The notes beneath the pieces were generated by a model. That model was not told where the DNA came from. It saw only the letters and a program-made list of their open reading frames with translations, and searched no databases. This document shows, piece by piece, positions 1-5,597 of a stretch of DNA of 7,879 nt. Location: contig VGOX01000087.1 of assembly GCA_016875755.1 (NCBI GenBank), forward strand, positions 1-7,879, read 5' to 3'. Position 1 is the stretch's first letter. Each line of letters starts with the position of its first letter. Source of the DNA: Chloroflexota bacterium (GTDB taxonomy: Bacteria > Chloroflexota > Anaerolineae > Anaerolineales > Villigracilaceae). The translations under genes were made by a program, and so were the position numbers.

Positions 1-52
1 TGGCGGCGCTAATCAATGCGGGTTGTTGGTGTTTGGTGTTTTTTCTGAACAT
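1..52 (-). CDS. N-terminal fragment of an unidentified gene, possibly a transposase
   Basis: An ATG at 52-50 opens a frame that stays open to the window edge (17 codons, MFRKNTKHQQPALISAA). The fragment is too short for a firm identification. The pattern of a basic start followed by KHQQPALIS reminds me of the N-terminus of transposases in the IS1182-like group, but this is recollection, not a search result. There is no Shine-Dalgarno sequence. A TACAAT box lies 6 nt upstream of the ATG, which would fit a leaderless transcript. If this is an insertion sequence, its left end should fall between 53 and 113. It could also be an unrelated gene or a chance frame. Confidence 0.35.
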   Translation of the reverse strand, partial: MFRKNTKHQQPALISAA

Positions 53-58
53 GCGTTG

Positions 59-64
59 ATTGTA
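59..64 (-). promoter_or_regulatory. Possible -10 box of the left-edge gene
   Basis: On the minus strand the sequence reads TACAAT (5 of 6 matches to TATAAT), followed by 6 nt and then the ATG at 52. This spacing would put the transcription start on or next to the A of the start codon. No convincing -35 element is visible. A single hexamer in AT-rich DNA is weak evidence on its own; the same layout at the 3056/3098 divergent pair makes it more believable. Confidence 0.3.
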
Positions 65-113
65 TTAAATTTATTCGGTTTTGACGAGGGTTGCTACCCT
101 TTTTGCAGTGGAG

Positions 114-339
114 TCACGAGTAAACCAAATTTCCAAAAGCGCGGATGCTTACCAGCCCCGCTCCCCAGCCGAACATAAAGGCGAATCCCAGCACCACCAG
201 TTTTACGACAATGCCGTCAACGCAGCAAGGCTGACCAGCATGGTCACAATGCTGAGCATCCCGCGCGTATCCACACCGTTCTTGCGGGGCGGCTTCGTCT
301 TTGGTTCCACAAAGGGCGGGATTTTTGGGGCAGGGTCAT
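114..339 (-). pseudogene. Small two-helix membrane protein, frame broken twice
   Basis: Function is unknown. A good ribosome-binding site (GGGAGG, 346-351) precedes an ATG at 339-337, but that frame stops after about 33 codons. The protein-like sequence continues in the other two frames. The middle part is rich in Lys and Pro (EPKTKPPRKNGVDTRG) and leads into a hydrophobic stretch (MLSIVTMLVSLAALT). The last part reads IVVKLVVLGFAFMFGWGAG and ends at TGA 116-114. Adding one base near the CCC run at about 311-317, and one near the GG around 213-214 or just before the TAA at 205-203, joins everything into about 75 residues: a short basic cytosolic tail and two closely spaced membrane helices. 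It starts 23 nt after the methyltransferase stop, so it is probably the last gene of that operon. An alternative is a TTG start at 361, giving a 52-residue single-helix protein. The breaks may be true mutations or sequencing deletions in short homopolymers. Confidence 0.5.
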
Positions 340-362
340 ATGCCGCCTCCCGGTCTTGCAAC

Positions 363-1265
363 TTACTTCATGCGTTCACGAAAGTCGTAGATCCCATCAT
401 TGACAGCCCAGCGCGCATTGCACGACGGGCAGAGCAGGTGGTCTTGTTTGTTCTGCAAATCCCCTTTTTCGCAGTCCGGGCATTTGAACAGGGATAGCAC
501 ATCCGTTGGAAGCTCGATGGTTTCTGCGCTGCCGTTCACTTTGGCACGTACGAACACGCTTGGTGTATATTGCCACAGCGCACCTGTCGGCTGAAAGAGA
601 CCATCCAACGCGGCGAGCAGTTTGGCAGGGACGATGCGCTTCAACAACCCCAGACGGAAGTGTGAAACAGTGAGGGTGCTCTCCACGGAAAAGCCAAGTC
701 CGCTCAACCAGTTGCGGATGGCTTGCGGGTGAAAGTCGAAATTCAATTTGACAAATTCAACAGGCTCCAGCGTGAACGGACTCCATGTCTGTTTGCCGAG
801 CAGGTAACGCAGGACGGCTTTCAGGTTCAGTTTGTTGGCAAATTCAAGGATGAAGATACTGCCGGGTTGCAGTGTGTTCCTGATCTGTTCAAGCGCTTTG
901 GGTGCGTCTGCCATATGATGCAGGACGCGGATCATCGTCGCAGCATCGAACAGCTTGTCCCGAAAGGGGAGGCGGTATACATCCGCAGCGACGTAGATGT
1001 ATTTGTCGGAACGTCCGAGCCTTTGCTGGGCTTGCGCCAGTTGCGTGGTGGAATAATCCAGCACGACGATGCGGTCGAAGCCTGCATAGCGCGGAGTGTT
1101 GCGCCCGGCGCCAGCGCCAAGCTCGAGCATGAGGCGTCCGCTTTTGGGTAGCAGGCGTTTCAGGGCAATGGCTTCAGCGCGGTCTTCGTATTCGCGCCCG
1201 CCCTGGTCCCAAAAGGATTGCTGATAATCGGAGCCTTCGTAATTACAAACGGGGGGATTGGTCAT
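363..1265 (-). CDS. Class I SAM-dependent methyltransferase with C-terminal zinc ribbon
   Basis: A 300-residue cytosolic methyltransferase. Residues 44-56 carry the SAM-binding glycine motif (LELGAGAGRN), followed by the acidic end of strand 2 (IVVLDYS, about 66-72), a motif-II-like AADVYRLPF and the post-motif VLHH. This is the ubiE/Methyltransf_11 type of fold. The C-terminus (about 258-297) is a Trm112-like zinc ribbon with Cys262, Cys265, Cys279 and Cys282 in two CPxC knuckles, ending in the typical NDGIYDF. The methyl acceptor cannot be read from the sequence. Sitting after UDP-glucose dehydrogenase, it may act on a glycan or lipid-linked sugar, but quinone, small-molecule or protein substrates are possible. 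I chose ATG 1265 because the 20 codons back to an upstream ATG at 1325 are encoded by the intergenic inverted repeat. No Shine-Dalgarno sequence is visible, so translation may depend on coupling or on a weak site. Confidence 0.85.
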   Translation of the reverse strand: MTNPPVCNYEGSDYQQSFWDQGGREYEDRAEAIALKRLLPKSGRLMLELGAGAGRNTPRYAGFDRIVVLDYSTTQLAQAQQRLGRSDKYIYVAADVYRLPFRDKLFDAATMIRVLHHMADAPKALEQIRNTLQPGSIFILEFANKLNLKAVLRYLLGKQTWSPFTLEPVEFVKLNFDFHPQAIRNWLSGLGFSVESTLTVSHFRLGLLKRIVPAKLLAALDGLFQPTGALWQYTPSVFVRAKVNGSAETIELPTDVLSLFKCPDCEKGDLQNKQDHLLCPSCNARWAVNDGIYDFRERMK

Positions 1266-1286
1266 GTAGTTATGCGTTGGATAGTT

Positions 1287-1327
1287 TTTTGTTGGGTAGC
1301 TGCATAATGAACAACTACCCAACAAAA
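1287..1327. repeat. 13-bp perfect inverted repeat with 15-nt loop
   Basis: TTTTGTTGGGTAG (1287-1299) is the exact complement of CTACCCAACAAAA (1315-1327). Neither strand has a T-run after the stem, so it is not a standard intrinsic terminator. It lies between the UDP-glucose dehydrogenase stop and the methyltransferase start and could shape or stabilise the mRNA between them. An outer, imperfect pair (GTTGGATAGTTT at 1276-1287 against AAACTACCAAC at 1336-1346) extends the symmetry. Confidence 0.75.
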
Positions 1328-1336
1328 TAATTATGA

Positions 1337-1350
1337 AACTACCAACTACC
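1337..1350. repeat. Tandem heptamer AACTACC x2 overlapping a stop codon
   Basis: AACTACC occurs twice in tandem at 1337-1343 and 1344-1350, with a third copy at 1313-1319 inside the right arm of the inverted repeat. Read on the minus strand this is GGTAGTT repeated, and the UDP-glucose dehydrogenase TAG stop (1348-1346) is part of it. It resembles the short heptamer repeats known from some cyanobacteria, but with few copies. Confidence 0.5.
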
Positions 1351-2641
1351 TTCCGATGGAGCGATAGGTAAAGCCCATTTCCTTCATGCGGATAGGCTCG
1401 TAGATGTTGCGTCCATCATAGATCACAGGCGACTTGAGCAGGCTCTTCACCTTTTCGAGATCAAGCTGCTTGAACTCATTCCACTCGGTGACGACCATCA
1501 GCGCATCGCACTCTTTTGCGAGTTGGTACGGCTCATCGAACATATCCACCGCTGGGAGAATGGGACGCGCCACTTCCATCGCGACGGGGTCATACGCACG
1601 GACTTTCGCGCCTGCTTCCACCAACGCTTCGGCGATGGTGATGGCAGGTGCATCGCGCATGTCGTCGGTGTTGGGTTTGAATGCCAAACCGAGCAGACCA
1701 ATGGTCTTGCCTTTCACGCTGCCGCCGAGCATTTCCGCTACATGCTGCACGGCGGTCTTGCGGCGGTCATAGTTGACATCCATCACGCTGTTGAGAATGC
1801 GCGGGTCCAGTCCTTTTTCTTTTGCCATGTAGGCCAGCGCTTCCACGTCCTTGGGGAAGCAAGAACCGCCCCAGCCGAGACCAGCATCCAAAAAGTGACG
1901 TCCGATGCGGGCATCGTAGCCCATGCCTGCCGCCACTTCCTTCACATCCGCGCCGACGAGTTCACACAGGTCGGCAAGTTCATTGATGAAGGAGATTTTG
2001 GTGGCAAGGAAGGCGTTGCTAGCGTACTTGATCATTTCAGCAGTGCGCAGGTCGGTGATAACGATGGGCGCGCGCAGGGGCAGGTGCAGTTGTGCAACCT
2101 TGTTCGCGGCGTCGCGGTCGAGCGAGCCGATCACGGTGCGGTGCGGGCTCATAAAGTCGCCGATGGCGGAACCTTCACGTAGAAACTCGGGGCAGGAGAC
2201 AACGGCAAAGTCAGTATGCTTGGTCTGCGCACCCTTCACAATGTCGGCAACCCAGTCACCAGTCCCGATCGGAACCGTCGATTTGTTGATGATGACCAGC
2301 GGCCCGGTCATATGTTCCGCAATCGATTTGGCGGCGGCGGCAACGTATTGCAGGTCCGCCGAACCGTCAGACCCTGAGGGTGTGCCGACTGCAATGAAGG
2401 CATATTCCGCGCCTTTGAGCGCATCTTTATAAGAGGTGGTGAAGGTAATGCGCCCCGCGTTCATGTTACGCTTTACCAATTCATCCAACCCTGGCTCGTA
2501 AATGGGCATGATACCCTTTTTGAGATTCTCCACGCGTTCCTGGTTCACATCCAGCGCGGTTACCTTATTCCCCAGGTCGGCAAAACATGCCGCTGTTACC
2601 AAACCGACGTACCCCACGCCGACGACACAAATTTGTTTCAT
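1346..2641 (-). CDS. ugd: UDP-glucose 6-dehydrogenase
   Basis: Oxidises UDP-glucose to UDP-glucuronate with two NAD+ in the cytosol, supplying uronic-acid building blocks for surface polysaccharides or glycolipids. The 431 residues match the usual bacterial length. The N-terminal Rossmann domain has VVGVGYVG (residues 6-13) and an acidic NAD-binding Asp31. The central domain has PEFLREGSA (151-159), Lys215 in LATKISFIN, and the catalytic Cys261 in GGSCFPKD (258-265). The C-terminal UDP-binding domain has LAFKPNTDDMRD (319-330). All expected catalytic residues are present, so it should be active. The start at 2641 is supported by AAGAGGA at 2651-2657, 9 nt upstream. It follows the receiver gene by 37 nt and is probably co-transcribed with it. 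The close relative GDP-mannose dehydrogenase is less likely given the sequence around the Cys motif. Confidence 0.95.
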   Translation of the reverse strand: MKQICVVGVGYVGLVTAACFADLGNKVTALDVNQERVENLKKGIMPIYEPGLDELVKRNMNAGRITFTTSYKDALKGAEYAFIAVGTPSGSDGSADLQYVAAAAKSIAEHMTGPLVIINKSTVPIGTGDWVADIVKGAQTKHTDFAVVSCPEFLREGSAIGDFMSPHRTVIGSLDRDAANKVAQLHLPLRAPIVITDLRTAEMIKYASNAFLATKISFINELADLCELVGADVKEVAAGMGYDARIGRHFLDAGLGWGGSCFPKDVEALAYMAKEKGLDPRILNSVMDVNYDRRKTAVQHVAEMLGGSVKGKTIGLLGLAFKPNTDDMRDAPAITIAEALVEAGAKVRAYDPVAMEVARPILPAVDMFDEPYQLAKECDALMVVTEWNEFKQLDLEKVKSLLKSPVIYDGRNIYEPIRMKEMGFTYRSIGR

Positions 2642-2650
2642 AATTTATTT

Positions 2651-2657
2651 TCCTCTT
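2651..2657 (-). promoter_or_regulatory. Ribosome-binding site of the UDP-glucose dehydrogenase gene
   Basis: AAGAGGA on the minus strand, 9 nt before the ATG at 2641. It fixes the start, which also agrees with the Rossmann motif beginning a few residues in. Confidence 0.7.
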
Positions 2658-2678
2658 GGTGTGAAAAGATTTGAATTC

Positions 2679-3056
2679 TCAAGCGCCCCGTTGCATCCAG
2701 CTATTTACAATTTCCAGTAGATCAAGCAGGTCCATGGGCTTGGCGATGTAATCATCACAGCCCGCCTCCATGGCTCTCTGACGGTCACCGGGCAGGGCAT
2801 GAGCAGTAAGGGCCACTAATGGAATTGCGGAAGTTTGCGAATTTTCTTTGATCAGGCGGGTGGCTGTCCAACCGTCCATTTCGGGCATCGAAAGATCCAT
2901 AATGATCAAGTCTGGAGATTGCTTACTCGCCGCATTCACCCCATCGCGGCCATTCATTGCCAGAAAAGTCTCATACCCATCCTTTTCAAGGATAAATCGT
3001 ACGAGTTCATAGGTATCCATATTATCTTCAACAATGAGGACGCGCCCTTTGCTCAT
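2679..3056 (-). CDS. Stand-alone response-regulator receiver protein (CheY/DivK-like)
   Basis: A 125-residue single receiver domain with no output domain. The acidic pocket is Glu10-Asp11 (VEDN), the phosphoacceptor is Asp54 in IIMDLSMPEMDGW, the switch threonine is Thr84 (ALTAH), and the conserved lysine is Lys106 (AKPM). All phosphorylation residues are present, so it should accept phosphate from a histidine kinase and signal by protein contact. No kinase gene is in the window, so it is an orphan here. The sequence style resembles receivers linked to hybrid kinases more than motility CheY. It appears to be the first gene of the operon with UDP-glucose dehydrogenase, which hints at a link between signalling and surface-sugar synthesis; that link is inference. 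The start at 3056 lies 7 nt after a -10 box and has no Shine-Dalgarno sequence. Confidence 0.93.
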   Translation of the reverse strand: MSKGRVLIVEDNMDTYELVRFILEKDGYETFLAMNGRDGVNAASKQSPDLIIMDLSMPEMDGWTATRLIKENSQTSAIPLVALTAHALPGDRQRAMEAGCDDYIAKPMDLLDLLEIVNSWMQRGA

Positions 3057-3063
3057 ACGCTTA

Positions 3064-3069
3064 AATATA
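3064..3069 (-). promoter_or_regulatory. -10 box of the receiver gene, leaderless layout
   Basis: The minus strand reads TATATT, then 7 nt, then the ATG at 3056. Transcription would begin at or next to the start codon. No good -35 is seen; the expected place overlaps the opposing -10 box at 3086-3091. Confidence 0.5.
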
Positions 3070-3085
3070 CTACAAAGTAGGGATG

Positions 3086-3091
3086 TATAAT
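3086..3091 (+). promoter_or_regulatory. -10 box of the glycosyltransferase gene, leaderless layout
   Basis: A perfect TATAAT followed by 6 nt and the ATG at 3098. This places the predicted transcription start on the A of that ATG. It also argues against the alternative ATG at 3083, which would lie upstream of and overlap the -10 box. No clear -35 is present. Confidence 0.6.
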
Positions 3092-3097
3092 CACCTT

Positions 3098-4252
3098 ATG
3101 CGCCTGCTTTTTGTCACCGATGCCCGCTCTCCCATCTCACGTAACTGGATGAAATATTTTGTCGAACGCGGCGATGAAGTTTTCGTCGCCACCACGTTCG
3201 ATTGTGAATTGGATTTCCCCGTTAAGCGGCTGGAGTTTACGCCTGTAGCCTTTAGCGCCGCCAAAAAGCGGACATCCGCTCCCTCTTCCGCCTCTTCCCG
3301 TACCCTGAGCCTGCGCACCAAAATCAGGCAGTGGCTTGGTCCCCTAACCCTTCCCGCTGCCGCGCCCAAACTGCGCGCTTTCATCAAGGAAGTTCAGCCC
3401 GATATCGTCCACGCTATGCGCATCCCATACGAAGGGATGCTGGCAGCGGTTGCACTGAAAAGTCTCGTTACCCGTCCCTCGTTTCTCATCTCCATCTGGG
3501 GCAACGACTTCACCCTGCACGCCCCGTCCACGCCGTTGATGAAGATGCACACGCGGCGGGTGATGCAAGCTGTCGATGCCTTGCACGCGGATGTGGAACG
3601 CGATATACGGCTGGCTCACGAGTGGGGTTTGGGCGTGGACAAGGTCACATTGGTGGCGCCCGGCAGCGGCGGAGTGCGAAGCGAGATTTTTTATCCGCCT
3701 GCCGAGCCTGTGACGAATCCCGTCGTTATTAATCCGCGTGGAGTACGTCCGTATGTCCGCAACGATTCGTTTTTCAAAGCGATTCCGTTGGTGTTGGCGA
3801 AACGACCCGATGCGAAGTTTCTGTGTTCTTCGATGCAGGGCGAAGTGCAGGCGCAAACGTGGGTGCGCGAGTTGGGAATTGAAAGTGCGGTGGAGTTGAT
3901 GCCGCCTATGCCGTTTTCTGAAATGGGAAATGTCTTTCGCCGCGCGCAGATCGTGGTGTCGCCGAGTGTGCATGATGGCACGCCGAATTCGTTGATCGAG
4001 GCAATGGCATGCGGATGTTTCCCCGTTGCGGGCGATCTTGATTCCATCCGTGAGTGGATCACGCATGGGCAGAACGGTTTGCTGGTGGATGCGGGCAGTC
4101 CGCAGTCGATAGTCGATGCGATTTTGTTAGGCTTGGAAAGAGAAGACCTGCGGCGTGAGGCAGCAGGTCTGAATGCACATATAATTTCCGCCAGAGCGGA
4201 GTATGGGGTGATAATGAAACAGGTGGCAGAGTTTTACGAAACGATCAAGTAA
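3098..4252 (+). CDS. GT-B fold glycosyltransferase, family 4-like
   Basis: A 384-residue cytosolic or membrane-associated glycosyltransferase. The N-terminal domain begins MRLLFVTDARSPISRNW, with HAMRIPYEG (105-113) and ISIWGNDF (131-138). The C-terminal nucleotide-sugar domain contains VVSPSVHDGTPNSLIEAMAC (286-305). In this family the motif is normally E-x7-E; here the first Glu is replaced by Asp293, with Glu301 as the second. The linker at residues 56-70 is rich in Ser, Ala and Lys. Donor and acceptor sugars cannot be read from the sequence. Its divergent arrangement with UDP-glucose dehydrogenase suggests surface-glycan synthesis. The start at 3098 is chosen from the -10 box position and because typical family members begin with this strand. 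The stop is overlapped by a palindromic repeat. Confidence 0.88.
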   Translation: MRLLFVTDARSPISRNWMKYFVERGDEVFVATTFDCELDFPVKRLEFTPVAFSAAKKRTSAPSSASSRTLSLRTKIRQWLGPLTLPAAAPKLRAFIKEVQPDIVHAMRIPYEGMLAAVALKSLVTRPSFLISIWGNDFTLHAPSTPLMKMHTRRVMQAVDALHADVERDIRLAHEWGLGVDKVTLVAPGSGGVRSEIFYPPAEPVTNPVVINPRGVRPYVRNDSFFKAIPLVLAKRPDAKFLCSSMQGEVQAQTWVRELGIESAVELMPPMPFSEMGNVFRRAQIVVSPSVHDGTPNSLIEAMACGCFPVAGDLDSIREWITHGQNGLLVDAGSPQSIVDAILLGLEREDLRREAAGLNAHIISARAEYGVIMKQVAEFYETIK

Positions 4253-4277
4253 GGGCGCAGCATTGCTGCACCCTTAC
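4249..4277. repeat. Palindromic intergenic repeat, copy 1
   Basis: A hairpin of 12 pairs plus one C-A mismatch with loop ATT (arms 4249-4261 and 4265-4277). It shares the 17-nt core GGGCGCAGCATTGCTGC with a second copy at 6534-6560. It includes the glycosyltransferase stop codon (4250-4252) and lies between two converging genes. There is no T-run on either strand, so it is REP-like rather than a textbook terminator, though it could slow RNA polymerase or protect mRNA 3' ends. Confidence 0.75.
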
Positions 4278-4282
4278 AAACG

Positions 4283-4504
4283 CTAGAACTCATCGCGTGG
4301 TGAGCGCAGGGAGTCGAGCCGTCCGCGCAGTTCGATGCGGCGGGCATCTGCCGAGTGGCGCACATCGTTGAGGAAACTCTGTCCGCGGTCGCGCAGCTCG
4401 GCGCGCAGTTGTTCACCCGATTCAGGGGCAAGCAGCAAGGCGATGACTGAGCCGACCAGTGAGCCGACGAAAATTCCGATCAAAAAGCCAAACATTCTTC
4501 GCAT
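4283..4504 (-). CDS. Small YtxH-like membrane protein
   Basis: A 73-residue protein with one N-terminal membrane helix rich in Gly and small residues (FLIGIFVGSLVGSVIALLLA, about 7-26), followed by APESGEQLR and a charged helical tail rich in Arg, Asp and Glu. This helix-then-AP-SG-LR layout is the hallmark of the YtxH family, often tied to stress or envelope functions but without a defined biochemical role. The start at 4504 is supported by AAGGAGA at 4511-4517. It is probably a single-gene unit, with a TATAAT at 4562-4567 upstream. It converges with the glycosyltransferase gene, their stops 30 nt apart. Confidence 0.8.
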   Translation of the reverse strand: MRRMFGFLIGIFVGSLVGSVIALLLAPESGEQLRAELRDRGQSFLNDVRHSADARRIELRGRLDSLRSPRDEF

Positions 4505-4561
4505 GGGGTTTCTCCTTCAGGGAAGCTTTGATAGTATTTGAGACGTTTTTCTGATAAATTT

Positions 4562-4567
4562 ATTATA
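4562..4567 (-). promoter_or_regulatory. Possible -10 box for the YtxH-like gene
   Basis: The minus strand reads a perfect TATAAT about 58 nt before the ATG at 4504. The hexamer 17 nt upstream (TTCCAT) is a poor -35 match. The surrounding region is AT-rich, so a chance match is possible. Confidence 0.4.
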
Positions 4568-4699
4568 GGCGAAAAAACAGATTTATGGAATAATGTAAGG
4601 GTCGCACGTATCCTTGTGAACGTGACGGCGAAAACCATTTCAACCGAAGTCGCGTGTAAATATAGGGGACTAGCACGCAAAGCGGACTCTACCTTTATC

Positions 4700-4704
4700 G
4701 GAGG
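4700..4704 (+). promoter_or_regulatory. Ribosome-binding site of panB
   Basis: GGAGG, 5 nt before the ATG at 4710. It decides between this ATG and the in-frame ATG ten codons later, which has no such site. The intergenic region 4505-4709 otherwise shows no clear panB promoter; TAAATA at 4657-4662 is a weak candidate. Confidence 0.75.
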
Positions 4705-4709
4705 GTACC

Positions 4710-5597
4710 ATGTCAACTGTAACACCAGTTTCAACAAACATGTCACAACACGCTGCGCGTAAAAAGGTGACCACTCTCACGTTCCGCCAGAAGAAGGAAC
4801 GCGGCGAGCCGCTCACCATGCTCACTGCCTACGACTATCCCACTGCCATGGCGATAGATAAGGCGGGTATTGATTCCATCCTCGTCGGCGATTCGCTGGC
4901 GATGGTGGTGTTGGGCTATGAGAACACCTTACCCGTCACCATGGAGGAGATGCTGCACCATGCCCGCGCCGTGGCGCGCGGAGCGAAGTCATCCATGCTC
5001 ATTGGCGATATGCCGTTCATGTCGTATCAGGTTTCGGTGGAGGAGGCTGTCCGCAATGCGGGGCGTTTCCTGCAGCAAGGCGGCATGGACGCAATCAAGC
5101 TCGAAGGCGGGCGTGAGCGGGCAGACGCCGTCCGTGCCATTGTGGGGGCGGGAATTCCCGTAATGGGGCATCTCGGGCTCACGCCGCAGTCAGTGCATCA
5201 GCTGGGTGGCTTCCGCGCACAGGGCAAAAATGCCTCGGCGGCGAAACGTCTGCTGGAAGATGCGCAAATCCTTGAAGAAGCGGGCGCGTTCAGTCTCGTG
5301 CTTGAATCTGTACCTGCGCGGCTGGCGGAATTCATCTCGAAGAAAATTTCCATCCCCACCATCGGCATTGGTGCAGGGCTTGGCTGTGATGGTCAGGTTT
5401 TGGTCACGCATGATCTGCTCGGTCTCTTCGATCGCTTCACGCCGAAGTTCGTCAAGAAATATGCGAATTTGCATGAAACGATGAACAAGGCATTCGCCGA
5501 ATACATCGACGACATTGAAACCAAACGTTTCCCCGCCCCGGAACACACTGTCGAAATGACGGATGATGAGTGGGATGAATTTTTGAGTGATAAGTAA
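4710..5597 (+). CDS. panB: 3-methyl-2-oxobutanoate hydroxymethyltransferase (ketopantoate hydroxymethyltransferase)
   Basis: Transfers a hydroxymethyl group from 5,10-methylenetetrahydrofolate to 2-oxoisovalerate, making ketopantoate, the first committed step of pantothenate synthesis. It is a cytosolic (beta/alpha)8 barrel using Mg2+. Metal ligands can be matched to the E. coli enzyme: Asp61 (VGDSL), Asp100 (IGDMPF) and Glu132 (KLEGG). The catalytic Glu199 is in LVLESVP, and the phosphate-loop-like GIGAG is at 219-223. At 295 residues it is longer than the roughly 264 of E. coli, with about 16 extra residues at the N-terminus and an acidic C-terminal tail (MTDDEWDEFLSDK). All active-site residues are present. 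It ends in tandem TAA stops (5595-5600) and is followed 27 nt later by panE, surely one transcription unit. Confidence 0.96.
   Translation: MSTVTPVSTNMSQHAARKKVTTLTFRQKKERGEPLTMLTAYDYPTAMAIDKAGIDSILVGDSLAMVVLGYENTLPVTMEEMLHHARAVARGAKSSMLIGDMPFMSYQVSVEEAVRNAGRFLQQGGMDAIKLEGGRERADAVRAIVGAGIPVMGHLGLTPQSVHQLGGFRAQGKNASAAKRLLEDAQILEEAGAFSLVLESVPARLAEFISKKISIPTIGIGAGLGCDGQVLVTHDLLGLFDRFTPKFVKKYANLHETMNKAFAEYIDDIETKRFPAPEHTVEMTDDEWDEFLSDK

Noticed and set aside
87..104. Five-base-pair hairpin AGGGT/ACCCT followed by T-run on the plus strand, as a terminator
   Set aside because: The stem is short, and no plus-strand gene is visible upstream to terminate. It was kept only as a possible element end.
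81..497. Plus-strand open frame of 138 codons
   Set aside because: It overlaps the end of the methyltransferase zinc ribbon and the small membrane gene on the other strand, has no ribosome-binding site, and its sequence looks like antisense reading without domain features.
1523..2182. Plus-strand open frame of 219 codons
   Set aside because: Fully antisense to UDP-glucose dehydrogenase, whose motifs are complete. The His- and Val-rich composition is typical of a shadow frame in GC-rich coding DNA.
3083..3097. Upstream ATG for the glycosyltransferase
   Set aside because: Its codons contain the TATAAT box and it has no ribosome-binding site; the family-typical N-terminus begins at 3098.
3344..4066. 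Minus-strand open frame of 240 codons
   Set aside because: Antisense to the glycosyltransferase; rich in Arg and His with no recognisable domain.
4605..4624. CACGT/ACGTG inverted repeat upstream of panB as a riboswitch or operator
   Set aside because: Only 5 bp with a 10-nt loop, with no match to any leader structure I know. Chance is a sufficient explanation.
4480..4762. Short open frames on both strands in the YtxH-panB intergenic region
   Set aside because: They cover promoter-like AT-rich DNA and the panB start, have poor start codons and no ribosome-binding sites.
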